From: Carettochelys insculpta
Lineage: Eukaryota; Chordata; Testudines; Carettochelyidae
Direction of reading: 5' to 3'
Length of the DNA stretch: 64,000 nt
NCBI RefSeq assembly: GCF_033958435.1
Contig: NC_134161.1
Span: forward strand, 11,594,001 to 11,658,000
Each line of letters opens with the position of its first letter. Within the stretch, counting starts at the first letter, position 1. This document shows positions 11,690-23,880 of the stretch, piece after piece. A program made the position numbers and the translations under genes. The notes under the pieces were generated by a model that saw only the letters and a program-made list of their open reading frames with translations, had not been told where the DNA came from and made no database searches.

Positions 11690-12720
11690 CAGTGTCCATT
11701 GATATCCAATGCCTCCCTCACTATTTCCTTCCATCTTTCCCTGGCCAGTGCAGAGTGGCTTAGTTTCTGTAGACTAGCTCTGCACCAATCTATTATATTA
11801 TCTACCCATTCTCTGTGTGGGGTTTGCTTCTCCTGTTTTCACAGTTCATTGTGCCACATAGCGGTCTTGCCTTTTCGCTCATCATTCATTCTGCAGATGT
11901 GCCTGAACAGCTGTAACTTAACCTTCTGCAGTAGGTTCTCTTTCGGCTGTATCTTCCTATATATTCCTCATTGATGACCTTCTGCATCCATCCTATTCTC
12001 AAGATCTTCCTATAACAACTCCTCTCAAATGCCAATATCCTTCTCTTCAAATCTTTTGTTATCACCCATGCCTCACATCCATGCAACATGATGCTGAATA
12101 CACAAATTTTCAAGATACTCAGCTTCATTCCTAAGCTAATCACTTCTCTTTTTCAGATCTTATCCATCACCTTCAAACTTGCTCATTTTCGCTTTTCTAG
12201 TCACTATTTCCTTCTTACAGTCAAGATCATACCTCACGTTGCTCCTCAGATACGTGAACTTCTTTACACTCTCAAGTTTGATCCTGTCTACACTGATTTT
12301 ACTTCCTATTTCCTTATCTCCAAATACTGTTGTCTTTGTTTTATCAATGTACATAATCAGTCCATACCACTTCCCTTCCTCATTTATCACCTGCACCGTT
12401 CTCACTAGCTTCTCTTCATCTTCCTTGATGATAACTACGTCATCCACGAATCTCAAGCTGTTAATTCTCATCCATGCAGAGATATCCCTTCTACCTCTTC
12501 CTTGATCTTGTCCATCGCTCTCTCAAGGGTCGTGATGAAGATGCTCAGCGATATTGGATCTCCTTGTCTCGTACCTCTACTCATTCTAAACCAGCTTCTC
12601 AACTCTCTGTGTGTTCTCACCACTGCCTCCACATTGTCGTTGATACCCTTCAAAAACCATATCAGTTGGCTTGCCCAGCAGAAATATGTCTTTCTTCTTC
12701 ATTCCTCCGAACTTCAAATG
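11690..12720 (-). mobile_element. RTE-like LINE reverse transcriptase, decayed copy
   Basis: Read on the minus strand, three neighbouring frames give a contiguous but frameshifted reverse transcriptase. 12653-12468 has GTRQGDPISLSIFITTLERA. 12471-12160 has LRFVDDVVII, the catalytic box with V for the usual A, then IDKTKTTVFGDKEIG. 12143-11886 has MLHGCEAWVITKDLKRRIL with AFERSCYRKILRIGW. Below 11886 the C-terminus continues to SALARERWKEIVREALDING near 11710. The 5' part of the ORF and the endonuclease are absent. The sequence style matches RTE-clade elements. A matching 3' end occurs at 42771. Confidence 0.88.
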
Positions 12721-14299
12721 TGGAATTATGACATGGGAGACTAGTAAATGCTCAGGCTCTAGCTGGGGTGTTTGGTGACCCCACTCTTTGACCCTTCCCT
12801 ATGCTCCCAAGCAGAGAGCGGTGAGGGCCTCTCAAAATTTGGATCCACATTTCAACCAACCACCAAATCAGTGGATCATTAAAAATGTCAGTCATTTGTA
12901 AAATTAGGAGCCGCCTGAGGTTCACAGCCCTCCTCTCAAAATGTGGTGGTGTTGAGCTAAGGTTCTGATTCAAGCCCCTGGTAAATACAAAGAAGGGCTT
13001 CCCCAGGATTTGCTGGTCTTCAAGGATGCTGCTGCGAAGTGACAGAATGTGTGTGGTGGCACCCTGGAGCTGGGTGCTTCCCAAGCACTTCTGAGGACTC
13101 TCCCCTCTTGCTGATTTTAGTGGGAATGTTGGTCCAGTCTACAGGATGAGGGACTTTATCCTGGGAAGAAGATTTGAGGGGTTGTAAGGGATAATAAGCA
13201 CAATGCCATAGCCCAATGTGCAATGAGACCCTGGGTTGCAACGGATCTCAAGAAATAGTAGGGAAGTTATTTTACCTCTGTATTTGGCACTGAGGGATAT
13301 TATCCAGCTGCAACACAAAATCTGAAAAGGTTTATTTCCCGTCTCATCACATGTTCTTTACATACCTGTCCTTCCCACCCCCACCTCCTTCTGGATTTCC
13401 TACAGAGTGATTCCTTGGGAGATGGATTCTGAGCCTCCAGGAGAATGTTAATGCAGGTTTGTCTTTGTTCTTAATTAGATCCCTTGAAGGGAAAACCTCT
13501 TGGCCTAGTTTATTATCCAGCTTTGTCAGAGCTTGTCTGCTTTATCTAAACACTTTGAAGACGTCTCTTTACCTGTTTGCTTTGCGGGAGATATTATCAT
13601 AATCCTGGTCAATTGGAAGTAGGAAAATGGGGGCACTCCACAGTGGAGGGAAAGCCGGAGGCTTAGAAACTAATGGATATTGTCCACGGAGCATGTTGCA
13701 GAATTATGCAGGGCACTGCTGCAGTTTTGATGCCTGTGGGTGTTTTAGTTAGACCCTGATTTCCAGTGTAGAATGTTCTGTAAACGAGCCCCTTTGAAAA
13801 TACAAACTACAGCCTACAAGCAGCCAGCTCACGTGCCAAGTGACAGAGCTTCTTGGTCTCAGTTATGCTGGGGCATCTCCAGGGCTTATGCCTCAAGTGA
13901 TGTTTGTTATTGTTGGTTACATCATGGTTCATGTTAACCATGGTCAATAGGCGTGGGGCTTTCTGCCACCAGACACTTGCCTGAGCCCAAGTTTTAGAGT
14001 TGTCTGAGGGTTGTCTCTTTGCAAAGTCACGTTCCAGTGAATTTTTTGCCCAAGAAAGCACTCTAGAGAGCAAATATATGCACAATGTACCCCTCACACC
14101 TGAACCCATCCAGTTCTCCTGCTTTCATTGCAAACTCAAATCCCTCCCTCAGTTCAGGGAGCCATAAACATTGGCAGGTGTATGTCTTTGGGGCAGTGCT
14201 GCAGTTTCACCAACTTTTTGCTTTTAGTCCTGTGGGTGCATTCCAAACTCATCAGGTGCTGGATGATGGGCTGGCTGAGATTTCTGCAGCCCTAGATAG
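12721..14299. other. Intronic stretch, nothing recognised
   Basis: No repeat or coding signal I can support. Confidence 0.4.
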
Positions 14300-14420
14300 A
14301 CACAGAGAAGACCTGATTCTGATATGGTTGACTCTGTCTTCTAATGGGATAACTCCGCTGATATAAACAGAGCCAGTCCTAACTTACACCAATGTGAATG
14401 CAATCAGGGCCACAAAGACC
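14300..14420. repeat. Possible old inverted-repeat intron element
   Basis: Phrases such as GACCTGATTCTGATAT, GGGATAACTCCGCTGAT and ACTTACACCAATGTGAAT resemble an old reptile-wide repeat in which CAGATTCTG...TTACACC units recur. The copy is too diverged for limits to be set. Confidence 0.3.
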
Positions 14421-16828
14421 AGAGAAGCACGTGCAATTATTGGGGGGCATGTTCTGCTCCACACTACACAGATTCAGCTGCACCCACATAAATAAAAGCA
14501 GCATTGGAGCAACAGAGTTTTAACTTGCACAAAACTGGAGCGAGCAACTCGTCACTGTCACTTCACATGCTAGTCCTTCTACTTCACCCCTAATGAGGGG
14601 ACCAGCCAGTACCTTGAGGGGCTTTATGTGAGATATTTATATGAATACAGACATGCAAGTTGTCTGTTTTACATATTACTGCCCTGATTTTTCAGTTCAT
14701 GCAATGAATAATTTACAGCAAACGTGTGTAAGTATCTCTTTATTATTCATTATAATGAACTGAGACAGGAGTAATAGTCCACTAGACTGGAATTCCCCAG
14801 GGCTCAACTTAACTAGGCTGTGCTTAGCTCTCCCATAGTTCATTTGAATAAAGGGAGGGCTACAATTCCAGACATTACGATAGCGGGCCATGTCGCAGGT
14901 CAGGACTGGGGTGCGCTGGCAGAGCTCCCTGGGGCGAGAGAGAATGGGACATCAGTGGGAGGGGTGCTGCCCATTCAGGGAAGGGGGCAGCTTTCGATTC
15001 AAGCTCTCCTTCCTTTGCATGGATGGCCTTGCCAGAATTTGCAGTTCATTGTGGCTGGCTGCTGTGAGATAGAACATTTTCTGGTGGCATGCTGTGAGCT
15101 GATCCTGCTGGCTGCAGGGCACCTCCTGGAAGGCAATGAGCACGTTCCTTTCCTGCTGACTTCCAGGAGACTTGCACCAGCTCAGCACCTTGCAGAGCCT
15201 GCCTTTTAAGGTTGAGTTTGGATTAGTACAGCACAGGGATGGCTGGTGAGGACCAAAGTTTGCTGGTTGAGTTCTGCAGGGACTGAAGATTAGATGGCAG
15301 GTGATGCCATAAGTCAGGGCTTAGATGCATGGGCAGAGTGGTATAGAGAAGCCAAGATGGGATGGTGCCAGTCTGGATTCGGGTACATGAGCAGACCGGT
15401 GTAAGGAGAACCAAAAATATGATTCCCGTGGCTCAGTCCATCTGATGGTAAATACACTGAAATGATTTTAGCTCTGAATTGTAATGGGGGAAATGCAGAG
15501 TGGAATGACTCCCCTTCCCAAGGTCTGTGGTAACGCCATGTCCCTGGGCTCCAGTTAAATGATACCATGGTCTACTGGACTGTGGCAGATTAACAAAAGG
15601 GCAGATGCACGAGGGTCTGCAAGCCAGAGGTGCCCCACAGCTCCATAACTCCATTTTGTTTAAACAATTGGCTTCAATGGAACAAAAGAAATGTGCCGTG
15701 TCATTCTGACATAAAAATTAATTTAAATGTAATTGTGTTATGCATCCTGAGCAACAAGAAGCATGAATAGCTTTCCAAGCATAAATAATGACATTGCATT
15801 ATTTTACTATACTGAGGAGGAGCTTGTGACTGTGTGGTCCAGGGTCCCACCTGTTCTTAATCTGCCCCTGCTCCTGGAGTGGCCGGATTGGCCCCTTTGC
15901 TGCTCCTCAAGCTCTGGGGAGGCAAAGCTTGTGTGTAGCAGCGGAAACGGCATTTGTTTAAAATATGGCCACCTCCTGGGGTAAAGGTAATAACATGCCA
16001 AGCTCAGCAGGCCATCCGTCTTCCTAGGAGTCCACACTCAAAGCGGCTAGCGGGAGCAAACAGCTGCTAGGAGGGCAGAATTATTTGTATAAGGGGGAAA
16101 TATATCTCTGGTGCCTCTGCATCAAGTGCCCGGGGGGCCCTGGCATTTGCTGAATGTAGTTCCACCCACATGCCCCAAATCATAACGTGGATCGAGTGGG
16201 TACTCTGAGAACATGACGTGGGAGGCGTATAAGACTTCTGCAGTGCCAGTCAGTGCCGGAGGTCCAACGCGCCCCTCCTGCCGCACCTGGCAGCAGAGGT
16301 GTGTGAGAGGAAACATTCTGGAGGGTGCTGCTGCCAGTGTAGAAGCTTGACGAGGGAGCTGAGCCACAGCAACATTCGTGCATGATGCAAACCAGCATGG
16401 CCTGATGATCCTGCCTCAGTGCAGGGGGAAGGACCAGATAACCTCTTGGGGGGCCACTCCGGCCCCCCCATGGCTGATATTTTGATGGTGTTAATACTCT
16501 GAGAATTCCCATTGCATAACCAATACCAAAGCACACCCCCCAAACGCAAAAATAGATACGTGAGGCCAATTCCCTCTCCCATCCCTCTCATTTGATGGTC
16601 AGCGTGTGAAAGCAGTCCTAGCCTTGCACCAGTTCATTTGCTGCGGATTAATGGCACGCTTGGGTCACTTTGGGCTACAGACACAGCTTCATGGCAAGGA
16701 ACATTGCAGGATCATGGTGCAGTGTCAATGTAATATCTGAGACAGCCTCCGATGGGGGATCATGTCCCAGTTGCAACTGGCTGGGCTTCATATGCTTTGT
16801 TGGGTCTATAACTGTAAGGCTGGCCTTG
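14421..16828. other. Intronic stretch, nothing recognised
   Basis: No mobile element is identifiable. A 129-codon minus-strand frame near 16180-16569 has no family features. Confidence 0.4.
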
Positions 16829-16935
16829 TGGTGATGGCACTAGGCTGGGACTCAGGAGATCTGGCTTTAATCCCACAAATGCCCTGGATGGTCTTGAGCA
16901 AGTCACTTCTCTTAACTTAAGAGACTTCCATGTGC
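16829..16935 (+). mobile_element. MIR/CORE-SINE fragment
   Basis: GTGATGGCACTAGGCTGGG, CAGGAGATCTGGCTTTAAT and TCTTGAGCAAGTCACTT follow the order of the MIR consensus from its 5' region to the core. It is an old, diverged copy. Confidence 0.75.
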
Positions 16936-17370
16936 TGTACTTTGTTCCTTTCGCTCTGTGTAGTCCATAAGGCTCAGGTTTTAAAGGTGTGGAGTTGTTA
17001 CTGCACTCAGCCTGCAAGTTCTCAGTGACTGGGATGGCTAAATTTCATTTCTAAAAGAGGTATGGGAGCACAGGTCTATAAACAGTCAATAGACCCAAGT
17101 GTCTAAAGTGCGGATACAGAAAGGCATGGAGGTGCCTAAGGCTCACTGGTTTCAGTGATTTCAGAACCTGGCCGCTTCTGAAGCTAAGTCATTTAAACTT
17201 GCAATGCTGAGCAGAGCAATGCATAAATCCCTCAGAAATCTGGGCCTATGTGCTGTGGGGGCAGGGGCTATTTTTTACTGTGTCCCTACAACACCAAGCC
17301 TGATAAGGCCACGATTTCAGCTGTGTCCTGTAGGCACTGCTCCACTGCACAGCATAATAACCACCAAGCC

Positions 17371-17500
17371 ACTTCACTGCCTTGTGCCTTGGTTTTCCCA
17401 TCTGTAAAACGTGCATAACACTGGCATGCATGGTAGGGGTATTACAAAGATTATCTCCGTCATGTGTGAAAAGCCCTTGGAGATGTTTGAAGGGATAGCA
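17371..17500 (+). mobile_element. MIR 3'-half fragment
   Basis: CTTGTGCCTTGGTTTTCCCA, TCTGTAAAACGTGCATAA and GAAAAGCCCTTGGAGATG match the downstream half of MIR, including the relaxed form of its terminal AAAGCGCTT segment. It lies about 430 bp beyond the fragment at 16829. The two may be one MIR split by later sequence or two separate copies. Confidence 0.7.
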
Positions 17501-18734
17501 CTATAGCAAGACCAAGTATTCATAATACAACCACCAGTAAAGCCTCCTGGGTCCATTTTATCACAGCCCAGGCTTCTTGCCTCCTTCGTCTGCTGCAGCT
17601 TTGGAAAGGAAAGGAATGCTCAGCTCTTCATATAGCCGACCATGTGATGCTTTTTCCGTGGGCTCTCCCAAGCTAGATAGACCCAGGAGTAAATACCTCA
17701 AGATCATCAATCATATATAATTAAAAAGGAACATTTTAATTCCTCCCTTGCTTCATTCCACGCCAACTGTAACTAACCCAATGTCAGGTGGCAGGAGAGG
17801 GGAGAACTTGGGCCAGGCAGCAAACAAATAATTGAAATGACTGTGTGTGCAGCAGGGGTATCCAAATGCCCCTTCCTTTTTTCCTCTCTTCCTTCCCATT
17901 TCCTGCCATGGGGCTACAGCTGTTTGAGCCCGCTGGGCAGGCCTGTATCACATAGGGGCTGACGAGAGCCAAGCAGGCAGCAAATTTCACAGCTGCATCC
18001 AAAATTCTGTATGTCGGGCCAGGGAAAGGGGATGGCTAGGAGCTCTGATTGCCCAGGGGGAGGGGACATACAGAACACCTCTCTGAGCTTTCAGAGGACA
18101 AACTTAGTGTGGCTTCCACCCACAGAGGTGACGCAGTTTCTCCAACACTTCAGAGCTCTGTGCGGTGTTGCAGTGACATTCTAAGCCAAGCCACCTGAAT
18201 CGAGGGTGGATAGGTGACTTGTGGTAGAGCCCCTGTAGGCCTCCATCAAAATTATAATTGCCTAATGGGGTGCCCCTACACACCTGCCTGCCCTTCTGGA
18301 TGCCCTCTCCCCTGGCGAGCACTTCTAGGATGTGACTGAGCAAAGCTGGAGGTGGGGTGTGTGGAATTCCCTGGAGTACGTCCTCCCCAGTTTCCTGCCC
18401 TGGAGTTGAAACCGTAGGACACTCCAAGAATGTCTCCAATGTAGTCCCTTCTGAAAAGTCCTGTGGAATGGTCTCTACAGTTCTTTGCCCAGAGAATATG
18501 GATTGTAATTTCTCAGAACTTGCTCTTTGGGTCACTTGTGTGAGTTACAGAGAAAGAATAATACGTTTGTTAGTGTGGTTTATAACAAACCCTATTTCAT
18601 AGTTTTGCTGCCTTATCATTGGCATCTCTATTTACAGTACAGAGCTTTTTCACACCAAGTTGCCCAAAGCCACCGATGAACCACTGACCTCTCTTCGGCG
18701 TCACCCTTTGGCAGCTTTATGGGCCCGTTCCCAT
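17501..18734. other. Intron upstream of the IgLON exon
   Basis: No repeat recognised. A 143-codon minus-strand frame at 18104-18535 shows no family features and is taken as chance. Confidence 0.4.
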
Positions 18735-18767
18735 ATGCTTTCTGACACTCTCTCCTTCCATTTGCAG
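18735..18767 (+). promoter_or_regulatory. Splice acceptor and polypyrimidine tract of the IgLON exon
   Basis: A run rich in C and T (ctgacactctctccttcca) leads into TTTGCAG directly before the exon. This matches a strong vertebrate 3' splice site and fixes the exon start at 18768. Confidence 0.9.
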
Positions 18768-19000
18768 GTGTACTGTGGATGACAGGGTCACGCGGGTGGC
18801 TTGGTTGAACCGTAGCACCATCCTGTATGCTGGAAATGACAAGTGGTCTATAGACAACCGAGTGGTCATCCTATCAAACACCAACACACAGTACAGCATC
18901 AAGATCCATAATGTGGATGTGTACGACGAGGGCCCCTACACCTGCTCCGTGCAAACAGACAACCACCCAAAGACCTCGCGGGTACATCTGATTGTGCAAG
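18768..19000 (+). CDS. OPCML: Internal exon of an IgLON cell-adhesion gene, best match OPCML (OBCAM)
   Basis: This 233-bp exon encodes 77 whole codons from the second half of the first Ig domain of a GPI-anchored IgLON protein, a family acting in neuronal adhesion and neurite outgrowth at the outer cell surface. It opens at the B-strand cysteine ([16 protein letters not shown]). It contains the core tryptophan, an N-glycosylation site (NRS), and the closing DEGPYTC motif with the second disulphide cysteine, and ends at HLIVQ. A pyrimidine tract and TTTGCAG precede it and GTAAGA follows, so the exon starts with the last base of a codon (phase 2) and ends after the first base of the next (phase 1). 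DDRVT and KWSID favour OPCML over NTM, which from memory reads DNRVT and KWCLD, although VVILSNT is intermediate. IgLON membership is near certain; the paralogue call is good but not final. The start reported for the open frame here is a GTG inside the exon, not a translation start. Confidence 0.93.
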
Positions 19001-19006
19001 GTAAGA
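19001..19006 (+). promoter_or_regulatory. Splice donor of the IgLON exon
   Basis: The exon ends CAAG and the intron begins GTAAGA, a near-consensus 5' splice site. The single base left over sets phase 1, as expected before the valine that opens the next IgLON exon. Confidence 0.92.
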
Positions 19007-19106
19007 CTCAGTGCTGTCCAGTGAGAAAGAAACATATTGAGTTGAAAGGACCTAGTTCTTTTATGTGCTGATCCTTCTTGCTGTCAGAGGACCATCATAA
19101 GGCCAA

Positions 19107-19362
19107 GACAATAACAGTGTTCAAAAAGGAAATGGATAAGTTCATGCGAGGTAGGTCCATCCATGTCTATTAGCCAGGATGGGCAGGAATGTTGTCCCTT
19201 GCCCCTGTTGGCCAGAGGCTGGGAATGGGTAATAAGGGTCAATTGATACTTGTCTGTTCTGTTCATTCTTTATGAAGCACCTGGCATTGGCTACTGCCAG
19301 GTGACAGGATACTGAGCTAGATGGACCTTTGGTTTGACCAACATGGCCCTTCTTATGCTTTA
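19107..19362 (+). mobile_element. CR1 LINE 3' end just downstream of the exon
   Basis: ACAGTGTTCAAAAAGGAAAT, AATGGATAAGTTCATG, CAGGATACTGAGCTAGATGG and a terminus ATGGCCCTTCTTATG mark a CR1 3' untranslated end, of a subfamily ending in TTCTTATG. It starts about 105 bp after the splice donor. Confidence 0.88.
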
Positions 19363-19502
19363 TCTTGGATGCTTAGGAGCTGGGCATTGAAATCTTGACT
19401 TTTGGCTGCTATCTCAGATGCTCTGCCAGGTGGAACTTGGGCTAGTGTTCTCTGGTGATTATCCCATTGCAAGAGCTTGGCCCTCTTGGGGTTGACTATA
19501 GA

Positions 19503-20490
19503 GCGGGCCCTACCAAATTCATGGTCAGTTTTCATCCATTTTATAGTCACAAGATTTTAGAAATTGTAAATGTTGTGATTTCAGCTACAGTAAAAACCGA
19601 ATTATCCAGAATGTAGATAACCAGCATGATCAGTTAACTGGAACCTGGTGGCCACCTGGCTGGAGTCAGCAGAGCAGGGCTGGTAGCCGCTGGCCAAGGG
19701 TGGCCAGCTACCCAGACGTGGCCTGTGGCTGTAGTCAGAGCTGGCAGCCTGGGGACTGGCAGCTGCAAGGTCAACTGTCAAGCTAGTGATGGCAGCAGGG
19801 CAGGGAGCTGGCTGACAGGCTGGGGCTGGGCATGGCAGCTGGGTGGCACAGCAGTAGGACCAGGAGATGGCAACTACAGGGTTGATGGAGCAGAGCCAGC
19901 AGCTCCACTCCAATATCCAGCACATCTGATTATCTGGCACTGCCAGTTCCCCAGGGCTGTACTTAAATCTGAAGTTTTCTGGTGTGGGGATCGTTGGAGT
20001 CTTGACCCCAAAAAGGCGTTGTGGGCAGGTTCTAAGCCTGTTGTGAGGCGGGGGGGGCGGTGCGGGTTGTGGTACAACTGCTCTTACTTCTGTGCTGCTG
20101 TGCGCAGTGCCACTGTCTTCAGAGCTCAGTGGCTGCTGGTGCAGGGAACCACTGCCAGCAGGAGCATGGTATGGTTTTGCCACCTTACTTCTGCATTGCT
20201 GATGGCAGGATGGTGTCTTCAGATTTAGACACTTGGCCAAGAGTTACTTCTCTCTGGCTACCCAGCTCTGAAGGCAGCATAGAAGTTAAGGTGGTAATAC
20301 CGTCACCCCCACTTAAATAACCTCACAGTCCCCCCATTACACCCTTTTGAGTCAGGACCCACAGTTTGAGAAACACCGATCTCCTTGCTAAATCTTTATA
20401 ATATAGGATAAAAACACGCTGAAGTCCAGATTTCTTGTTCCGTGACCTGTTTTCCATGACGGGGAATTTGGTAGGGCTCCAACCCTAGAA
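19503..20490. mobile_element. Large inverted-repeat DNA transposon with nested insertions
   Basis: The ends are inverted: GGGCCCTACCAAATTC on the left (19505-19520) and GAATTTGGTAGGGCTCC on the right (20464-20480). Inside, near 20088 and 20276, lie opposed CTTACTTCTG and AGAAGTTAAGG units around GCTCTGAAGGCAGC-like GC-rich arms. Near 20345-20375 is GTCAGGACCCACAGTTTGAG, an hAT-like end reading outward. A 5-of-8 duplication (CTATAGAG and CCCTAGAA) could be the decayed target site. No transposase frame was recognised. The 212- and 167-codon frames here are GC-rich chance frames. Confidence 0.75.
19587..19985. mobile_element. Possible Tigger-like insertion inside the larger element
   Basis: CAGTAAAAACCGAATTATCC after a TA resembles a Tigger-type terminus, and CTGATTATCTGGCACTGCCA near 19926 resembles the other end, although its last bases are unclear. 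The GC-rich tract between is foreign to the AT-rich ends of the host element. The right boundary is approximate. Confidence 0.45.
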
Positions 20491-23400
20491 CAATGAGTTC
20501 CTCTGCTAGTTGAAAGTTTAATTCAGGCCCCCTAAGGCTTCCTCTTCCAGTTGGGCATTGCAGCCAGGTTGTTAGCCAGGTACGCTTCCAGCAGAGAAAA
20601 GAGTCGGGGTTGCTGTGGTTAATGAGCTCAGCTGGGGACTGCTCTTGTAGATCTCCCTTTTAATTGCTCAAGTGCTTCTCACAGAAGAAGACGAGAATGG
20701 CAAATTGGAGTTTGTTTTGTTAGCAACCCAGGAGCTGGAAATGCTGCTCAGGCACTGTCAGTTCTTGCTTTCCTGTCTGTTTAATGGCACTCAGTTCCAG
20801 AGGAATAAGGGATTCTTCACTTCGGAAGCAAAGTTTCAATGGCGCCTTACCGGCCTTGACAGCGGAGTTATCTTCTTCTTCTGGAAATGCAGTGCAGAAA
20901 TAAAAGAACTGTCAGGATCTGTAGGGGAGCAGATTCACAGAGAACAAGGCTATCACTTCTCAGGGAAGGAGACAGCTTTTGTAAGTACATCAAAGTCAAT
21001 ACAGGCTATAAAGGGCTGTTGGCACGCAGCTTCAATGGGGAATGCTATTAGAGAAATGGCTTGGCATGACGCAAATGGTTGGGTTGAAAAGGAGAAGTCT
21101 TGGTGTCTCTTCAGACTGAAAGCTCCCAGAGCTTCCAGATCTGAGACCGGCTGGGTAGCAAGAGGTAGGCTGCAGTGTGGACCTCCTTTGGAGAGAGTTC
21201 CATTGGGTTGGAGTGTTGGAAAGCCTTCCGGGACCTGCCGGCTAACATGAATGATAAACTCAGGAGGCATGTGCCCTGCCTCCCAGGAAGGAGATGGAAT
21301 ACTCCTTGCATGCATGTGTCAGGCAAAAGTCCCTGCATATCAAAAAGAGGCAGTGATGCTGACACCCCACTGGTTAAAGAGCTGGCAAAGATACAGGGTT
21401 CGGTAGGGCAAAGAGGGGGTTTCACAGAAAGATGCCTCACAGAAATAAAGGCTGGAATTCATTGGATCATTTATCTTTAAAAAATAATGTGACCAGCTCT
21501 GCACCCATGAAGGGCTCTTGTTTTTCTCAGCACTAAACTGATTTCATCCATTCGCCACCCACCCACCTGCCCACTTCAATTAGAAAGTAACTCCCGATCC
21601 CTGCTTCTTTGCAACAGCTATTGGGTTTTGTCCAGTCTATAGATTAATTTTTCAGAGTTAGTGTTAGTTCAGGTTAGATAAAGATAATGAAAGTTTCCTA
21701 ATCCTCTTAAAGAAGATTTATCTGGCTGAGTAGAAAGCTCTCAGAATACAATAAGGCATGTATAAAACCCAGACCTAATCTTTCCTTTAATTTCAAACAG
21801 CTGATGGGTATTGATTTTGCAATGAGCAAATCTGAAAAATTTCTGTGGCCCTACTTGTCTCTTAAAAAAACCCTCCTCCTTCTATTACTTATCCTGTCTC
21901 CTTTTAGAAGAGGGAAGGTCTGATTACAGCCAACAATCAGCTGTCATTAAGTAAGAGAAAAACCTGCCCAAATCTGCCACCTACCCCGTTTAATTATGTA
22001 TAGATCTAGGAATCGGTTACCTCACTGCTTGCTCAGATTACTGTATGCTGTCCTTGCCAAACCTCTGCTGGGATTTACTGTCATCATCCGTTTGTGATGC
22101 CCTGCGTGCTGTCTCTCTCAGGCAGTCTGAAATACTCTAGAAGTTTTCAGCAGGGCAGAGCAAAACTGATTTGGGACCAAAAACTCACTCACTGAACCTT
22201 ACCCTCCCCTATCTGGGAGGGGGGCACACCTCCATTTCCAGACCTGAAGTTGAATGAAGCAGCTGCTGAAATGTTTGCATGGCTGCCTGTTCCATGTTTA
22301 CACTCATCTACCATTCAGTCAGGTCAGGAAAGCAAAGGGCTATTATACCCCTGCCCCCAAAAGACTGATCTTGAGAGAGAGGCAACTATATTTGCAGAGC
22401 CAACAGCATCTGGAACATCTCGCTGTATAACCCAGCAGGAGCCCTGGACTCTTTAAATCATCACTGGAGAGCCGGGTGGCACTGAAAGGCTGCAGGGGGC
22501 ATGCTCGTACTTGGCACCGTTTTAAGTTATATGATCCCACCTGAGTGTCTCTGGTTTTTCTCCTGCAAGATCTGGATTCCAAACCTCTTGAGGTTCCTCT
22601 GAACCTGCCTGTATTAAGAATCAGGTTGAGAAGGCAAATGTCAGAGCAAGATACAAATTGCCTTGAGGATAGGGGAGCCAATGCAGGTATGACACCAAGG
22701 GATTAGATTTGATTATGCTGAAATTCTTGGTGCGAGTTTTAAGATAATTTATCCCCCAATACATGATTTTTAGATTTTGACCATCTTGGCCTGATGCCTC
22801 AGGCGAGCTGCAGTTGCCACGAGATTTTGACTACATCCAAACCATTTATACAAGTGCATTAATTATTAAAAAAAAATCATGATGTGATTGTCTTATTTCT
22901 GTATTGGGATGTCTGCGTAAATTCCTATGTGGTTAAAGTTCGGCCTGTGCTTTAAGTAGCTTGTGGAATTGGGGCATATGTGATGCAACTTGGCAGTTAT
23001 TTGTCTACTTTTCAGCTGGAACCAGGCAAAATATTAAGTTTCGCTTTCAGGTTTAAATTCCCACTGGTATCATCCGTCTACACCAGAAATCATCACAGGG
23101 GTGCATCAGGCCCTCGGATTCTAAATGGTGGAGCTAAAATGGAATTTACAAGTAGGTGGGGCATAATGTCAGGCTTAGTTCAGGGATTCATGTTAAAGAC
23201 TAGAAAGGTCAGGCTGGGGGACAAGGAGAGGAGAAGGGCTGCAGTGTCGTCAGAGGGCTGATGGAAGGCAAGGGCCTATCCTTTTTGCCACAAGGGCGCG
23301 TGTCTGAAATGAGTGTGTGTGAGAGACAGGGAGAGAGATTATACTGTTGCCTCTTAGTTCCCCCTCCGTAAGTGCCAGCTCTTAATAAGTCTTCTGCACG

Positions 23401-23880
23401 TAACAACCAGTACCTTGCCTGCTGAAATCCTTGCATGATTATCTTCTCTCTTTAAAACAAGATGAAAAGCCTTTGACTTCACAGAGGCACTTGTGCCGAG
23501 TGGGGTGCAGCAGAGAAGACCCCAGGGAGTTAGCAATCCAGGGACCTGCTGCTGTGACTTTCACAGCTGCACAGTACACAGTGTTGCGAGTCTTGAGGTT
23601 TGGAATCATGACATTCTTGGCTCACTATGCCCTGGAAATGCATTATTTCCACAAATAGAGCCAACTTTGCCTCGGGTGTAAGCCTACCCCGTTCAATTGA
23701 CTTTAGTGGCATTTGCCCTGCTGACACCAGCTTTGAATTTCGCTGGTAATTCTTAGCTTTTACTTTTATTTATCCAGATGACTGACTCTTCCTTTCACAC
23801 ACTCCATAGCTTTCTGGTTTAGAAATCATGACCAGAGCTCAGGATGCTTGTTGCTAAATGTTATTTAAAGCATTTCTGCT
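20491..23880. other. Intronic stretch, nothing recognised
   Basis: About 3.4 kb without an identifiable repeat. The longest frame, 192 codons at 20672-21250, opens after CTTCTCACAG but shows no domain or conserved motif and ends without a donor that fits. Confidence 0.4.

Noticed and set aside
18104..18535. 143-codon minus-strand frame just upstream of the exon
   Set aside because: It is antisense to the gene, has no splice or domain signals, and its neighbours in other frames are equally open.
19602..20240. 212-codon proline/cysteine-rich minus-strand frame
   Set aside because: It runs across a GC-rich inverted-repeat transposon and its nested insertion; the composition follows the DNA bias and no transposase motif appears.
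20672..21250. 192-codon + strand frame after a CTTCTCACAG acceptor-like site
   Set aside because: No recognisable domain, no fitting donor at the end, and frames of this size occur by chance in 64 kb read six ways. Listed only as part of an unremarkable intron stretch.
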